DNA of 51,709 nucleotides from an uncultured Rubritalea sp. (lineage in GTDB: Bacteria > Verrucomicrobiota > Verrucomicrobiia > Verrucomicrobiales > Akkermansiaceae). Made by a program: the position numbers and the translations under genes. The stretch spans positions 1-51,709 of the forward strand of contig CAKZNV010000134.1 in the NCBI GenBank assembly GCA_937132085.1, read 5' to 3'. The notes under the pieces are model-generated. The model had not been told where the DNA came from and did no database searches. It saw only the letters and a list, made by a program, of their open reading frames with translations. Below are positions 41,901 to 48,929 of this stretch, one piece after another; positions within the stretch are counted from its first letter, which is position 1; every line of letters begins with the position of its first letter.

Positions 41901-42362
41901 ACTCTGAGCAAAATCAGAGTTTTTCTTTTCCTCCGCCTTTTGGTGAGACACTAGCCATGTTAGAAAGTTCTTGGAGCGTGCATAATAATCAGAATCTAGG
42001 CTATTCTTCATTTCGTCCTCAGCTGTCCTAGCCTGATAGATAGCGACAAGCTTCTGATGTGATACACCATTGACCTCCGTCGAGTCAGGATCAGCATCCC
42101 ATTGTGTCGCTGGCACTGAAATCCGCTGATCAGGGCCAGCAGCTTTCTGCAGTTCACCAATCGCTATTATAAGAGCCATTCTGGCATTCGCATTCGCTTC
42201 TATCTGAGCCTTACTCGTATAGGTGGAGCGAGTGCTCACACTACTGATACTAAGCATCGCCAGAGCCACTAACATCAACAAGCTCATTACTAGAATACTT
42301 GAGATTAGCGCAAAGCCTGAAGCTGACTTAGAAGATTTCTCTTTATTGGGTTTAATTTTCAT
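38907..42362 (-). CDS. Giant prepilin-like protein (Verru_Chthon cassette A type), copy 2
   Basis: 1151 residues. It opens with ASGFALISSILVMSLLMLVA, the same prepilin-type signal as copy 1, again without Glu at +5. Shared blocks: STRSTYTSKAQIEANANARMAL, YPVLTFWNPYNVDVELP (copy 1: YTPVYTFWNPYNVELRM), VNINNTSPEVWKLLLAS, LRGPFRSLSEFVNRQR, YVSQADILTPLAPIITARGDTF and LNKMFGRKFRISSFHWL. The middle is strongly diverged, so the duplication is old. It is the first gene of a two-gene operon with 38193. Role as in copy 1; an export or adhesion function is inferred, not shown. Confidence 0.88.
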   Translation of the reverse strand: MKIKPNKEKSSKSASGFALISSILVMSLLMLVALAMLSISSVSTRSTYTSKAQIEANANARMALIIAIGELQKAAGPDQRISVPATQWDADPDSTEVNGVSHQKLVAIYQARTAEDEMKNSLDSDYYARSKNFLTWLVSHQKAEEKKNSDFAQSGVFLDEIALTAHSDVNQRLKADRIPVANGAYAWGIADESMKYRLANTHQVTEVVGGKVADALVRSGLSGLHSHETLDSLKNLDAAGTALDKYVTSEQLHLIEKITGKKEDLDSYLTPHSMSLLTDVKKGGWKHCLNMLLELDEKELPADYKMMQDLPSRWGGRLSVNQRKFSDIELSTTAESVNHDTLPMSLIHRYYQSSHMGTKTKTPLVNDSTNVSLQTGRTTHRVKTNNEDDVTDRYWAGYGHSLRLVPVITRARDIIYVRAVAKPGDANVLKLEFISYPVLTFWNPYNVDVELPRAWCRSRGHAIDYKVTVGGATIEKRLGGNSTYRFGEATGKGSLKFRPGETKVLFPDPSNSNYGNMNFINEWFQNTAQLANFSTGDTGIEGGVGTTVDISLFASDNFFNNNWKSSQHFDGWLDDIGNYRSTKFHNWAFKLDRYRDILTGGEGIMKGKTLGSLKDSPWPLAIVELGTKSADHTEQPGLLWAFDYPHRMNVTPHYAATGEDLKSGRQASPMQYSFTPLRGETDLSKHLHVTDDADGMHDVMGYSKNPARGSSYLTLCELPFTPLHSLGQLQHLPLQDIGWKHDSIHPHTPTWTFGIGNSWAHPWLSSTVLTENREYALVAKGDSSGLISGYKPMTDRLWAANSLIWDSYTFTTLAPQDTPWFKSAGTARSLKEVYTDFFDHKRSLPNDRIIPNTDLEKDTLEELLIDVDKPTVDAHKILPAHLGLLGGVNINNTSPEVWKLLLASTLKVKIPTQSPLAGSQMKIKTTDKYFVSRFTMPNGVSIDEAGDAYTDGFNGYRELSKDQIDELAEAIVKEIKLRGPFRSLSEFVNRQRVDTGDGKSVYGALQAALEYKSVSINEEYRSELFKSADFPDAKFTNKAAVDGPDGDGMPRARGIPGYVSQADILTPLAPIITARGDTFTIYAYGESKDARGKIVATARCKAVVQRTAKFVDPTDSSDTAIESITELNKMFGRKFRISSFHWLPKLNLNLK

Positions 42363-42395
42363 ATTAAAACTATATTTCTGTCTTACATATTACTA

Positions 42396-42600
42396 CATTT
42401 GTATTACCAATGCAACGCCTTTGTAGATACACTATGTTATTTAACAAGGAAATAATCGTCTTATTAAGAATTTTAGAATTTTCCTTACACTCTATATCTA
42501 ACCACCTTACATGCTTGAAAAATCTTAAACCCCACTAAGAGACTACTCTCCTTCCTATAATACAGCCTTCTAGCTCTCAAAGGTTAACGCTTTTATTGAA
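42396..42600 (-). promoter_or_regulatory. Conserved upstream region of prepilin cassette 2
   Basis: The 349-bp gap between the giant gene (42362) and the sulfatase stop (42712) shares blocks with the region at 37791-38010: CATTTGTAT at 42396, AACGCCT at 42414, a related block near 42503 and TCAAAGGTTAACGCTTTTAT near 42577, in the same order and at similar distance from the start. The remainder is AT-rich with a weak 5-bp hairpin (42671-42690) after the sulfatase gene. Confidence 0.55.
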
Positions 42601-42711
42601 AAACAATTAAACCAACCAAAAACAAAACAACAAACAATTAAGGATAAGATATATACGTAAAATAATATACTCACGATAAAAACACCGTGACTAATTTGTA
42701 ATCCAGAACAA

Positions 42712-44220
42712 CTACAGCTGAGCCTTTTTCCAGCCTTTACCTTGATTCAGGTATTCAGATAGCTCTTCTACTACCTTTGCTTGCGCAGGATCTTTCGCGA
42801 TGTTCTTTGTCTCCTTAGGATCATTCTGATGATCATAGAGTTCACGATCCACGACAGCATTGCCATTCTTCGTATCAAGCCACTCTACATATCTATAGCG
42901 ATCTGTCTTCATCGCATAGCCTCTACGCTTACCTCTACCGAACTGTGAAAATGCAGCATGTTTCCACTTCATGTCAGGGTCAGCCAACAATGGCTTAATG
43001 CTACTTCCCTCTAATTTCTTAGTAACAGGAATCCCAGCTAGATCAGCTAATGAAGGAAAAACATCAACCAGCTCAACAAGTGCCTTACTTTGTTTACCAA
43101 CAGCCTCAGCTTTCATGCCTGGAGCTCTACAAATAAATGCCACATTGGTATCTAACTCATAATTAGTAGTCTTGCCCCAAAGCCCCTTCTCACCAAGATG
43201 ATAACCGTGATCACTCCAGAGTATAACGATAGTATTTTCAGCTAAACCATTTTTATCTAAAGCATCTAGAACTAGGCCGATCTGAGCATCGATGTAACTA
43301 ATACAAGCGTAGTATGCCTGCTTAGTGCGTTGTTGATCTTTCGTAGAAAAGGCACCTCTCTTAGCTTGATCTGTGTATCTGCGCTTCTCACCGGAGCTAT
43401 GTCCAGCATAGCGAGGAGCATCAGTAGGGAAATCTGGATTCTCTGCGAGAGCTATTTTTTCAGGATCATAGAGATTAAAGTATTTTTCAGGAGCTATATA
43501 AGGTGAATGTGGCTTGATGAATCCTACAGCTAGGAAAAATGGTTGGTCTTTCTTTTTACCAAATTCATCGAGATATTCCACAGCACGCTTAGCAACCTGA
43601 CCATCATAGAGCACATCATCTTCTACTGGCGAAGCCTCAGTGAGTGGACCGAATACTAAATGTTCAGTCCACTTCTCGATTGGCTTCTTAGGATATATTC
43701 TCTTGAAGATTCCCTGCGCAGCCTTAATCCCCTCTTCCGTATAGTAATATCTAGGCCCTGGACGAAATGCAGGAGTGCTCCAACTCTCGGCATCTCCCAT
43801 CACATCCCATCTAGGAGCCATTCCTTTAGGGAAAACGCCATGGTTGATCTTTCCACAAGCTGCGGAAAAATAACCATTGTTCTTAAAATGCTGAGGCAAT
43901 GTGACGATATCAGGATTCTTATCTCTATAGTGAGCATGGTTTCCATGAACCCCAGATGAATCAGGACGCAGCCCAGTCAACAAACTCGCTCTAGTAGGTC
44001 CACAAATCGCCTGCTGACAATACGCTCGCTTAAATAACAGTCCACTAGCAGCTAATTTATCAATATTAGGGCTCTTCACATGAGAAGCACCATAACATCC
44101 CAGCTCAGGACGCATGTCATCCACCGCTATCATCAGCACATTGAGTTTCTTCTCTTCAGCCTGAAGCACACCTATTGCTAAGCTCGCAGCTGTTATTGCG
44201 TAAGTAAATTTCTTAATCAT
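42712..44220 (-). CDS. Secreted formylglycine-dependent sulfatase (iduronate-2-sulfatase type)
   Basis: 502 residues with a signal peptide (ITAASLAIGVLQA). The alkaline-phosphatase-like core has metal ligands VDDMRPELGCYG (Asp34, Asp35) and the activation motif CGPTR at 73-77, where Cys73 becomes formylglycine through an FGE enzyme (not in the window). ASLLTGLRPD, FLAVGFIKPHSPY, VILWSDHGYHLGEKGLWGKTTN are typical of iduronate-2-sulfatase/choline-sulfatase relatives. Verrucomicrobia use many such enzymes on sulfated algal or host polysaccharides. It appears monocistronic; the substrate cannot be read from sequence. Confidence 0.93.
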   Translation of the reverse strand: MIKKFTYAITAASLAIGVLQAEEKKLNVLMIAVDDMRPELGCYGASHVKSPNIDKLAASGLLFKRAYCQQAICGPTRASLLTGLRPDSSGVHGNHAHYRDKNPDIVTLPQHFKNNGYFSAACGKINHGVFPKGMAPRWDVMGDAESWSTPAFRPGPRYYYTEEGIKAAQGIFKRIYPKKPIEKWTEHLVFGPLTEASPVEDDVLYDGQVAKRAVEYLDEFGKKKDQPFFLAVGFIKPHSPYIAPEKYFNLYDPEKIALAENPDFPTDAPRYAGHSSGEKRRYTDQAKRGAFSTKDQQRTKQAYYACISYIDAQIGLVLDALDKNGLAENTIVILWSDHGYHLGEKGLWGKTTNYELDTNVAFICRAPGMKAEAVGKQSKALVELVDVFPSLADLAGIPVTKKLEGSSIKPLLADPDMKWKHAAFSQFGRGKRRGYAMKTDRYRYVEWLDTKNGNAVVDRELYDHQNDPKETKNIAKDPAQAKVVEELSEYLNQGKGWKKAQL

Positions 44221-44425
44221 GCTATAAATTTAAAGTGTATCCAATATTACTGCAACCTAGCATTGTCTGGTCGCCAATCTAAACCAGTATGTATAACAGA
44301 TCTAAGCTAAGATCATTTATCCCTCTTAATTTAGTCACCGACAGTAATATAGACCTACAAAACTCAGCAAAAAATCGATTATTGAAAGATTCTACAGAAA
44401 ATGAAGCTGTTTTTCGAAAAAACAG

Positions 44426-44454
44426 TTGCATTTAAAGGACTAATCCCCTTAATT
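44426..44454 (+). promoter_or_regulatory. Possible rpoA promoter
   Basis: TTGCAT at 44426-44431 and TTAATT at 44449-44454 with a 17-bp spacer are a weak -35/-10 match. The 343-bp gap upstream (44221-44563) separates rpoA from a divergent sulfatase gene, so rpoA must have its own promoter somewhere here. Confidence 0.25.
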
Positions 44455-44479
44455 CACCGCCCTGCGAGATCGTCAATCC

Positions 44480-44548
44480 AGTCGTAGGTCCTCTGAGCAA
44501 TGCTATGGTAGCGGCGCTAATTATCCTCGCCAGAGCGGAAACCCGACT
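44480..44548 (+). promoter_or_regulatory. Structured leader of rpoA
   Basis: Nested complementary segments occur in order: AGTCG (44480-44484) with CGACT (44544-44548); GGT (44487-44489) with ACC (44541-44543); CTCT (44491-44494) with AGAG (44532-44535); GGCG (44513-44516) with CGCC (44528-44531). Together they would make one long imperfect hairpin that ends 15 bp before the rpoA start. The region is richer in G+C than its surroundings. It may be an autoregulatory leader; the regulator is unknown. Confidence 0.4.
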
Positions 44549-44563
44549 AACTACATAGACACC

Positions 44564-45700
44564 ATGTCAGAAGACACAACAAACGAAGAAGCAACTAACG
44601 AAGAAGTAGAAGAGACCAAGCCAATTCATCTTGATCGCTTTGAAATTCCTAACCGTCTCGTCAAAGACGAAGACACTGAGACTGATACATACTCCCACTT
44701 CACCGCCGAGCCTTTCGAGCGTGGATTTGGTCACACTATCGGTAACTCACTCCGCCGCGTTCTCCTCTCATCACTTGAAGGAGCAGCTATTACATCAGTA
44801 AGAATCGCAGGCGTTCAACACGAATTTTCCTCACTCGCTGGAGTTGTAGAAGATGTTACAGACATCATCCTCAACCTCAAGAAAGTCAAATTCAAGCACC
44901 ACGACAAAGAGCCACGCGTCCTTACCCTCAAGGTAGACAAAGAAGGCCCTGTTACTGCTGGTGACATCACTGACGACAACATTTACGAAGTAGTCAACAA
45001 AGACCAACTCATCTGCACACTCGATCGCAAGACTAAGTTCGACTGTGAATTTGAAATCAAAGTAGGTCGTGGATTCAACACTGGAGACGAAAACAAGCGT
45101 CCTGACATGCCTATCGGCGTCATCGCTATCGACTCTATCTTCTCACCAGTTACTCGTGTGAAGTATGGCGTAGGCCAGACACGTGTTGGTCAAATGACTG
45201 ACTTCGACAAGCTAGAGCTAGACATCTGGACAGACGGACGTCTCGACCCAGCTGAAGCACTTCTACAAGCATCATCCATCATGCGCCATCACCTCGATGT
45301 GTTCGTGAACTACGATGACGACGCAGTAGAATTCGAAAACGCAGCTCCTGAGCAATCAGAAGAGAATGCAGCACTCAAGAAGCTCCTCAACATGAGCGTC
45401 AACGAGATCGAACTCTCTGTCCGTGCAGCAAACTGCCTCAACAACGCAAACATTACAAGCGTAGGTCAGCTTGCGCTTAAATCAGAAGCAGAGATGCTCA
45501 AATACCGTAACTTCGGTAAGAAATCTCTCAACGAGATCAAAGACAAACTCCAAGAGCTCGGACTCGGACTCGGTATGTCACTTGATCCATCACTACTTAC
45601 AGGACCAATGCCTTCACTTGCGGCACCACGTCTCAGCGTAGAAGAAGAAGCACCGGTAGGTCTTGCAGACCTTATCGCACAAAACCTCAACGACGAGTAG
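44564..45700 (+). CDS. rpoA: DNA-directed RNA polymerase subunit alpha
   Basis: 378 residues. The N-terminal domain has FTAEPFERGFGHTIGNSLRRVLLSSLEGAAITSVRI, required for assembly with beta and beta-prime; the C-terminal domain (about 290-345) has LELSVRAANCLNNANITSVGQLAL-type and RNFGKKSLNEIKDKLQELGL blocks for DNA and activator contact. It is longer than the usual ~330 residues because of an acidic N-terminal extension and a ~40-residue tail. It is followed by rplQ after 48 bp. The ribosomal genes that usually precede it (rpsM, rpsK, rpsD) are missing; a sulfatase lies there instead. Confidence 0.97.
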   Translation: MSEDTTNEEATNEEVEETKPIHLDRFEIPNRLVKDEDTETDTYSHFTAEPFERGFGHTIGNSLRRVLLSSLEGAAITSVRIAGVQHEFSSLAGVVEDVTDIILNLKKVKFKHHDKEPRVLTLKVDKEGPVTAGDITDDNIYEVVNKDQLICTLDRKTKFDCEFEIKVGRGFNTGDENKRPDMPIGVIAIDSIFSPVTRVKYGVGQTRVGQMTDFDKLELDIWTDGRLDPAEALLQASSIMRHHLDVFVNYDDDAVEFENAAPEQSEENAALKKLLNMSVNEIELSVRAANCLNNANITSVGQLALKSEAEMLKYRNFGKKSLNEIKDKLQELGLGLGMSLDPSLLTGPMPSLAAPRLSVEEEAPVGLADLIAQNLNDE

Positions 45701-45748
45701 TCACAAGACTAACGTTAAATAACAACTTAATTAGAAAGAACAATCACG

Positions 45749-46153
45749 ATGAGAAATCGCAAAAAGACAGTAAAACTCGGAAGAGACACAGCGCACCGCC
45801 GCTCACTCCTCGCTAACCTCACATGCAGCCTTATCCAACACGGTAAGATTCGCACAACACTCGGCAAAGCTAAAGCTCTTCGCCCAGTTGCAGAGAAAAT
45901 GGTAACACTTGGTAAGCGCGGAGACCTCCACGCTCGCAGACAAGCAGTAGCATTCCTACGCCACAAAGACATCGTAAAGACACTCTTTGAAGACGTAGCT
46001 CCAGCTGCAGCAGACCGCCAAGGTGGATACTGCCGTATCACTAAGCTAGGCGCTCGTCAGAGTGACTCAGCTCCTATGGCACTCATCGAGTGGGTAGACG
46101 CTCCTGCATCATCTGCTGAAGAAGTAGACGTTGAAGTAGTTACTGAAGCATAA
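45749..46153 (+). CDS. rplQ: 50S ribosomal protein L17
   Basis: 134 residues. Typical L17 start [63 protein letters not shown]-like block and the C-terminal [26 protein letters not shown]. An acidic tail follows. It lies near the peptide exit tunnel in the 50S subunit. Co-transcribed with rpoA and followed by an efficient terminator. Confidence 0.97.
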   Translation: MRNRKKTVKLGRDTAHRRSLLANLTCSLIQHGKIRTTLGKAKALRPVAEKMVTLGKRGDLHARRQAVAFLRHKDIVKTLFEDVAPAAADRQGGYCRITKLGARQSDSAPMALIEWVDAPASSAEEVDVEVVTEA

Positions 46154-46186
46154 TTCCCCTAACAGGAATTATCCTAAAGATCATAG

Positions 46187-46218
46187 AAACGCACTCTCTC
46201 CGGAGAGTGCGTTTTTTT
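46187..46218 (+). terminator. Intrinsic terminator of rpoA-rplQ
   Basis: A 12-bp perfect stem AAACGCACTCTC/GAGAGTGCGTTT (46187-46198 and 46203-46214) with a TCCG loop is followed by further T (run of seven from 46212). A second small stem, ATAATTCC/GGAATTAT (46150-46157 and 46165-46172), spans the rplQ stop codon. Confidence 0.9.
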
Positions 46219-46243
46219 GTGCTCTCATTTAGTCTGTAAATTA

Positions 46244-46978
46244 CTACTTCCCTACATTCCTACCAGAAATCAACCTACGTGTGATCAATAAATGACTGAC
46301 CACAGCAATCACTACGAGCACAGTTGGCAACCAAATGTAGGGGAAGTAAAGCACCCATGAATTCACCTTCTCTGGCTCATCTCCCCAAGCTCTCAACACT
46401 GGAGAACTCGATACTGCTATAAAAAAGATCATGGCTAAACATGCCAAACCAAAAACATTCCAAATCCAGATCAAAGCCTTGGACACCTCACCTCTCACCA
46501 TCCAGATCAGTAACAGAACTATCGCTCCTATCCCCGTGATAATATCGAAGTTTAAGCCTCTGTAAGATAAAACCTGCGGCATAATCCCCCGCTCTGACGC
46601 TTCATGCATATACATTTCTAGAGGCAATCTAAATGCCTGTAACCCGACAATAGCCATCAAGCTAACCCGCTCATTCACCTTCTTACCAAGTCTAGAAAAA
46701 GCAAAACCTCCTGATATAAATAGTATATAAATCGGCACCATCAAAAATGGCGGAGGAGTGGCATCTAACAAAGTAAGAACTCCGCTCCATGTTAGAACTA
46801 CAGGAACAGACAGAATAAGTATAGCGCCTAAAGCCAACAGCCGTCTATGGTTTGGAAATAGAGCCCTTAGCTTACCAAAAACTACTGAACTAGTGACAAA
46901 CACAAACAGAATCATCCCCCAATACGTAAAGACATCGTAGTGAGGAGCTATCAGCTCAAATTCACACAACATGACCAT
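46244..46978 (-). CDS. Multi-pass membrane protein of unknown function
   Basis: 244 residues with about seven hydrophobic helices (around residues 17-35, 47-65, 75-93, 105-120, 140-160, 168-188 and 210-230) and few charged residues. One interhelical segment, QAFRLPLEMYMHEASERGIMPQVLSYRG, is conserved-looking and polar, and may form a site. Start at ATG 46978 overlaps the DinB-like gene by 17 bp (ATG 46972 by 11), so the two are translated together. No family recognised. Confidence 0.75.
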   Translation of the reverse strand: MVMLCEFELIAPHYDVFTYWGMILFVFVTSSVVFGKLRALFPNHRRLLALGAILILSVPVVLTWSGVLTLLDATPPPFLMVPIYILFISGGFAFSRLGKKVNERVSLMAIVGLQAFRLPLEMYMHEASERGIMPQVLSYRGLNFDIITGIGAIVLLLIWMVRGEVSKALIWIWNVFGLACLAMIFFIAVSSSPVLRAWGDEPEKVNSWVLYFPYIWLPTVLVVIAVVSHLLITRRLISGRNVGK

Positions 46979-47564
46979 CTATTTTTTGTATAATTCTTTC
47001 AATTTGTTTTCTATGAATCCCCATATGTAGAGCTATTAGAGCAGACCATTGAAATGCATTTAACTCACCAAACCATGGATGCTTATGACTATTTTTGGAG
47101 TTGAGATTTTTGAGTTTTTTCAGATTTCTAGGAACTAGTTTTATAACCTTCTGAAACTCCTCCCAACTAGCTTCTCCTGAATCACAAGATGGCTTAACAT
47201 TCTCTATTCTTACTTCATTTAATTCATCTTCATCATTCACAAGACTCTTGATCAGCTGAAACACACCAGTGTTAACTATATTCAAATGCTCTAGAGTCAT
47301 ATAACATGACCAATCTCGTGAACTATCTTCCATTCCAACAACACGGTCTACAACCACACGAGACTCTAAAGAATCAGTCCCCTTGCTCTCAACTAAATCA
47401 CAAATCAAGTTTGCCTCCTTTGTAAACAGAGTCTCAAAATATCGGCGACTTCTTAGCCGCACTAAAAGCTTAAAGAAAAAATTCATAAGCACTTGCTCAA
47501 CCCAAGGTAACCCCTCTCCAGGCTTCCCTAAATCCTTGTTTTCACTATTCAACTTCACTTGCAT
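46962..47564 (-). CDS. DinB-like (DUF1569-type) protein
   Basis: 200 residues from ATG 47564; an earlier ATG at 47645 would run into the divergent regulator gene. The end reads HPWFGELNAFQWSALIALHMGIHRKQIERI, the classic C-terminal part of the DinB/YfiT four-helix superfamily, including a His in HMGIH that usually binds metal. Members include thiol transferases and stress proteins. It is divergent from the HxlR regulator with 57 bp between starts, so it is probably its target, together with the membrane protein downstream. Confidence 0.8.
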   Translation of the reverse strand: MQVKLNSENKDLGKPGEGLPWVEQVLMNFFFKLLVRLRSRRYFETLFTKEANLICDLVESKGTDSLESRVVVDRVVGMEDSSRDWSCYMTLEHLNIVNTGVFQLIKSLVNDEDELNEVRIENVKPSCDSGEASWEEFQKVIKLVPRNLKKLKNLNSKNSHKHPWFGELNAFQWSALIALHMGIHRKQIERIIQKIDGHVV

Positions 47565-47596
47565 AATGCAATCATTAAACCATCTACTTGCAAAAC

Positions 47597-47609
47597 ACAA
47601 GTAACTTGT
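47597..47609. promoter_or_regulatory. Overlapping palindromes in divergent DinB/HxlR promoter
   Basis: ACAAGTAACTTGT (47597-47609) has perfect halves ACAAG/CTTGT, and the overlapping GTAACTTGTTAC (47601-47612) has halves GTAAC/GTTAC. Both sit between the two divergent starts (47564 and 47622). This is a good candidate for the HxlR-family operator. Confidence 0.5.
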
Positions 47610-47621
47610 TACCTTTTTCTC

Positions 47622-48065
47622 ATGTCCACTAAGAAATATCATCAAGACTGCTCTCCTTGCCCTTTAGCTGGAGCACTAGACGTAATTGGAGATCATTGGA
47701 CTCTACTCATCATCCGCGACCTCATGCTCATGAACCGCCATGAATACAAGGACATGTTAGAAGCTTGGGAAGGAATCTCTACGAACATCCTATCTAACCG
47801 TCTCGCTAAACTCACTGATTCAAATCTCATCGCTAGTATTGCACACCCTGAGTCAAAACGACGTAAACTCTACTACCTCACCGAGGAAGGGAAATCGCTA
47901 TTCCCAGTCATAGCCGAGATGACAATCTGGGGATTTAAACGAAAAGAAAATGACTTCATTCCACCTCACCTAAAAGAACTACTCACCGGAAGCAGAACCA
48001 AAGTAGAGAAAGCTATTTTAAAATCACTCAAGGACTGGGAAGAAAAACATCTAGCTGTTAGTTAG
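47622..48065 (+). CDS. HxlR-family transcriptional regulator
   Basis: 147 residues from ATG 47622; a longer start at 47559 would overlap the divergent gene. Typical HxlR features: Cys pair in DCSPCPLAGALDVIGDHWTLLIIRDLM (a redox-type Cys as in YodB/HypR), winged helix EGISTNILSNRLAKLTDSNLI with wing RRKLYYLTEEGKSLFPVI. Such proteins bind DNA as dimers and often sense electrophiles or oxidants through the N-terminal Cys. It likely controls itself and the DinB-like/membrane-protein pair through the dyad at 47597. Confidence 0.9.
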   Translation: MSTKKYHQDCSPCPLAGALDVIGDHWTLLIIRDLMLMNRHEYKDMLEAWEGISTNILSNRLAKLTDSNLIASIAHPESKRRKLYYLTEEGKSLFPVIAEMTIWGFKRKENDFIPPHLKELLTGSRTKVEKAILKSLKDWEEKHLAVS

Positions 48066-48152
48066 CTTTAAAGGGAATTCACACTAGAGAGATTTTACTG
48101 CACTCTCCAAGTCATTTATGATGCTGAAGAAAGTTGAAAGAGGCTCCCCCAA

Positions 48153-48470
48153 CTAAGTCACTACTAATTGCTGCACCTCTTTGTTGATAAGAGCAGATTT
48201 CTCATGATAAGCCTTCTGGTATTCATATTTAGATTGAAGACGCATTAGCCACTCAGCTCGCACACCAAAACATCGCTCGAAACGTAGCGCACTATCAGCA
48301 CTCACCCCTTTCCTGCCAGCGATAATATCAGTAAGCCTGCTTCGAGGTATATTCATAGCACGAGCAGCTTCAGCCTTTGACACCCCACTATGTTGTAAAG
48401 TATCCTCGATCAGTGAAGCCGCAGGATTAAGAATCCGCTTTGGCACTTTAGTTGTATCTCGTTTAATCAT
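48153..48470 (-). CDS. higA: Antitoxin HigA
   Basis: 105 residues from ATG 48470; a TTG at 48494 would overlap the higB stop by 4 bp and is an alternative. Helix-turn-helix GVSKAEAARAMNIPRSRLTDIIAGRKGVSADSALRFERCFG followed by AEWLMRLQSKYEYQKAY is diagnostic of HigA. It neutralises HigB and represses the operon. Toxin gene lies upstream, as in other higBA loci. Confidence 0.9.
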   Translation of the reverse strand: MIKRDTTKVPKRILNPAASLIEDTLQHSGVSKAEAARAMNIPRSRLTDIIAGRKGVSADSALRFERCFGVRAEWLMRLQSKYEYQKAYHEKSALINKEVQQLVVT

Positions 48471-48490
48471 GTTTTTATCAGTTTTGAATC

Positions 48491-48799
48491 TCAATGTGTG
48501 TCTTCGATTAGCACTAAAAGAACATTCGTCATTTCCTCATTCTCCCACTCGAAAGCAATTCGCCAAGGAGACTTCCGAGAGTCTGCGTCTATTGAATATC
48601 GCTTAGTTCCCTTGAGTTTGTGGTAGTATAAATGAGGAGCCAACAGCAGATCTTTCTCATCAGCCGTGTCTAGTTGATCTAGGCGAGACTCCGCCCTCTC
48701 CACAACCAGAGACCCTATCTTCTTACGCTCTTTCTTGTTCAGATCATCTCCAGAGAATATTTTCTCAGTTAATTTATCTCCGAAGCTCTTGATCACCAC
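48491..48799 (-). CDS. higB: Toxin HigB (RelE superfamily)
   Basis: 102 residues. The C-terminal half LYYHKLKGTKRYSIDADSRKSPWRIAFEWENEEMTNVLLVLIEDTH matches HigB/RelE mRNA interferases (ribosome-dependent cleavage), including the Arg in PWRI. First gene of the higBA operon; no obvious operator dyad was found in the 130-bp gap to ribBA. Confidence 0.9.
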   Translation of the reverse strand: MVIKSFGDKLTEKIFSGDDLNKKERKKIGSLVVERAESRLDQLDTADEKDLLLAPHLYYHKLKGTKRYSIDADSRKSPWRIAFEWENEEMTNVLLVLIEDTH

Positions 48800-48929
48800 T
48801 CACTGTAACCCTAAAGGAGAACATGTCAATATGTTTCAACTTTACTGGATCGAGAACAAACACTCACTTTAAGAAGAAACCTTTCTCATTGATTTTTCAC
48901 AAAACTAGACCACCATACCCCCACAAGTC

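Noticed and set aside
44564-46153. tRNA or rRNA genes near rpoA
   Set aside because: No cloverleaf or rRNA-like sequence is seen; the only tRNA found is at 51639.
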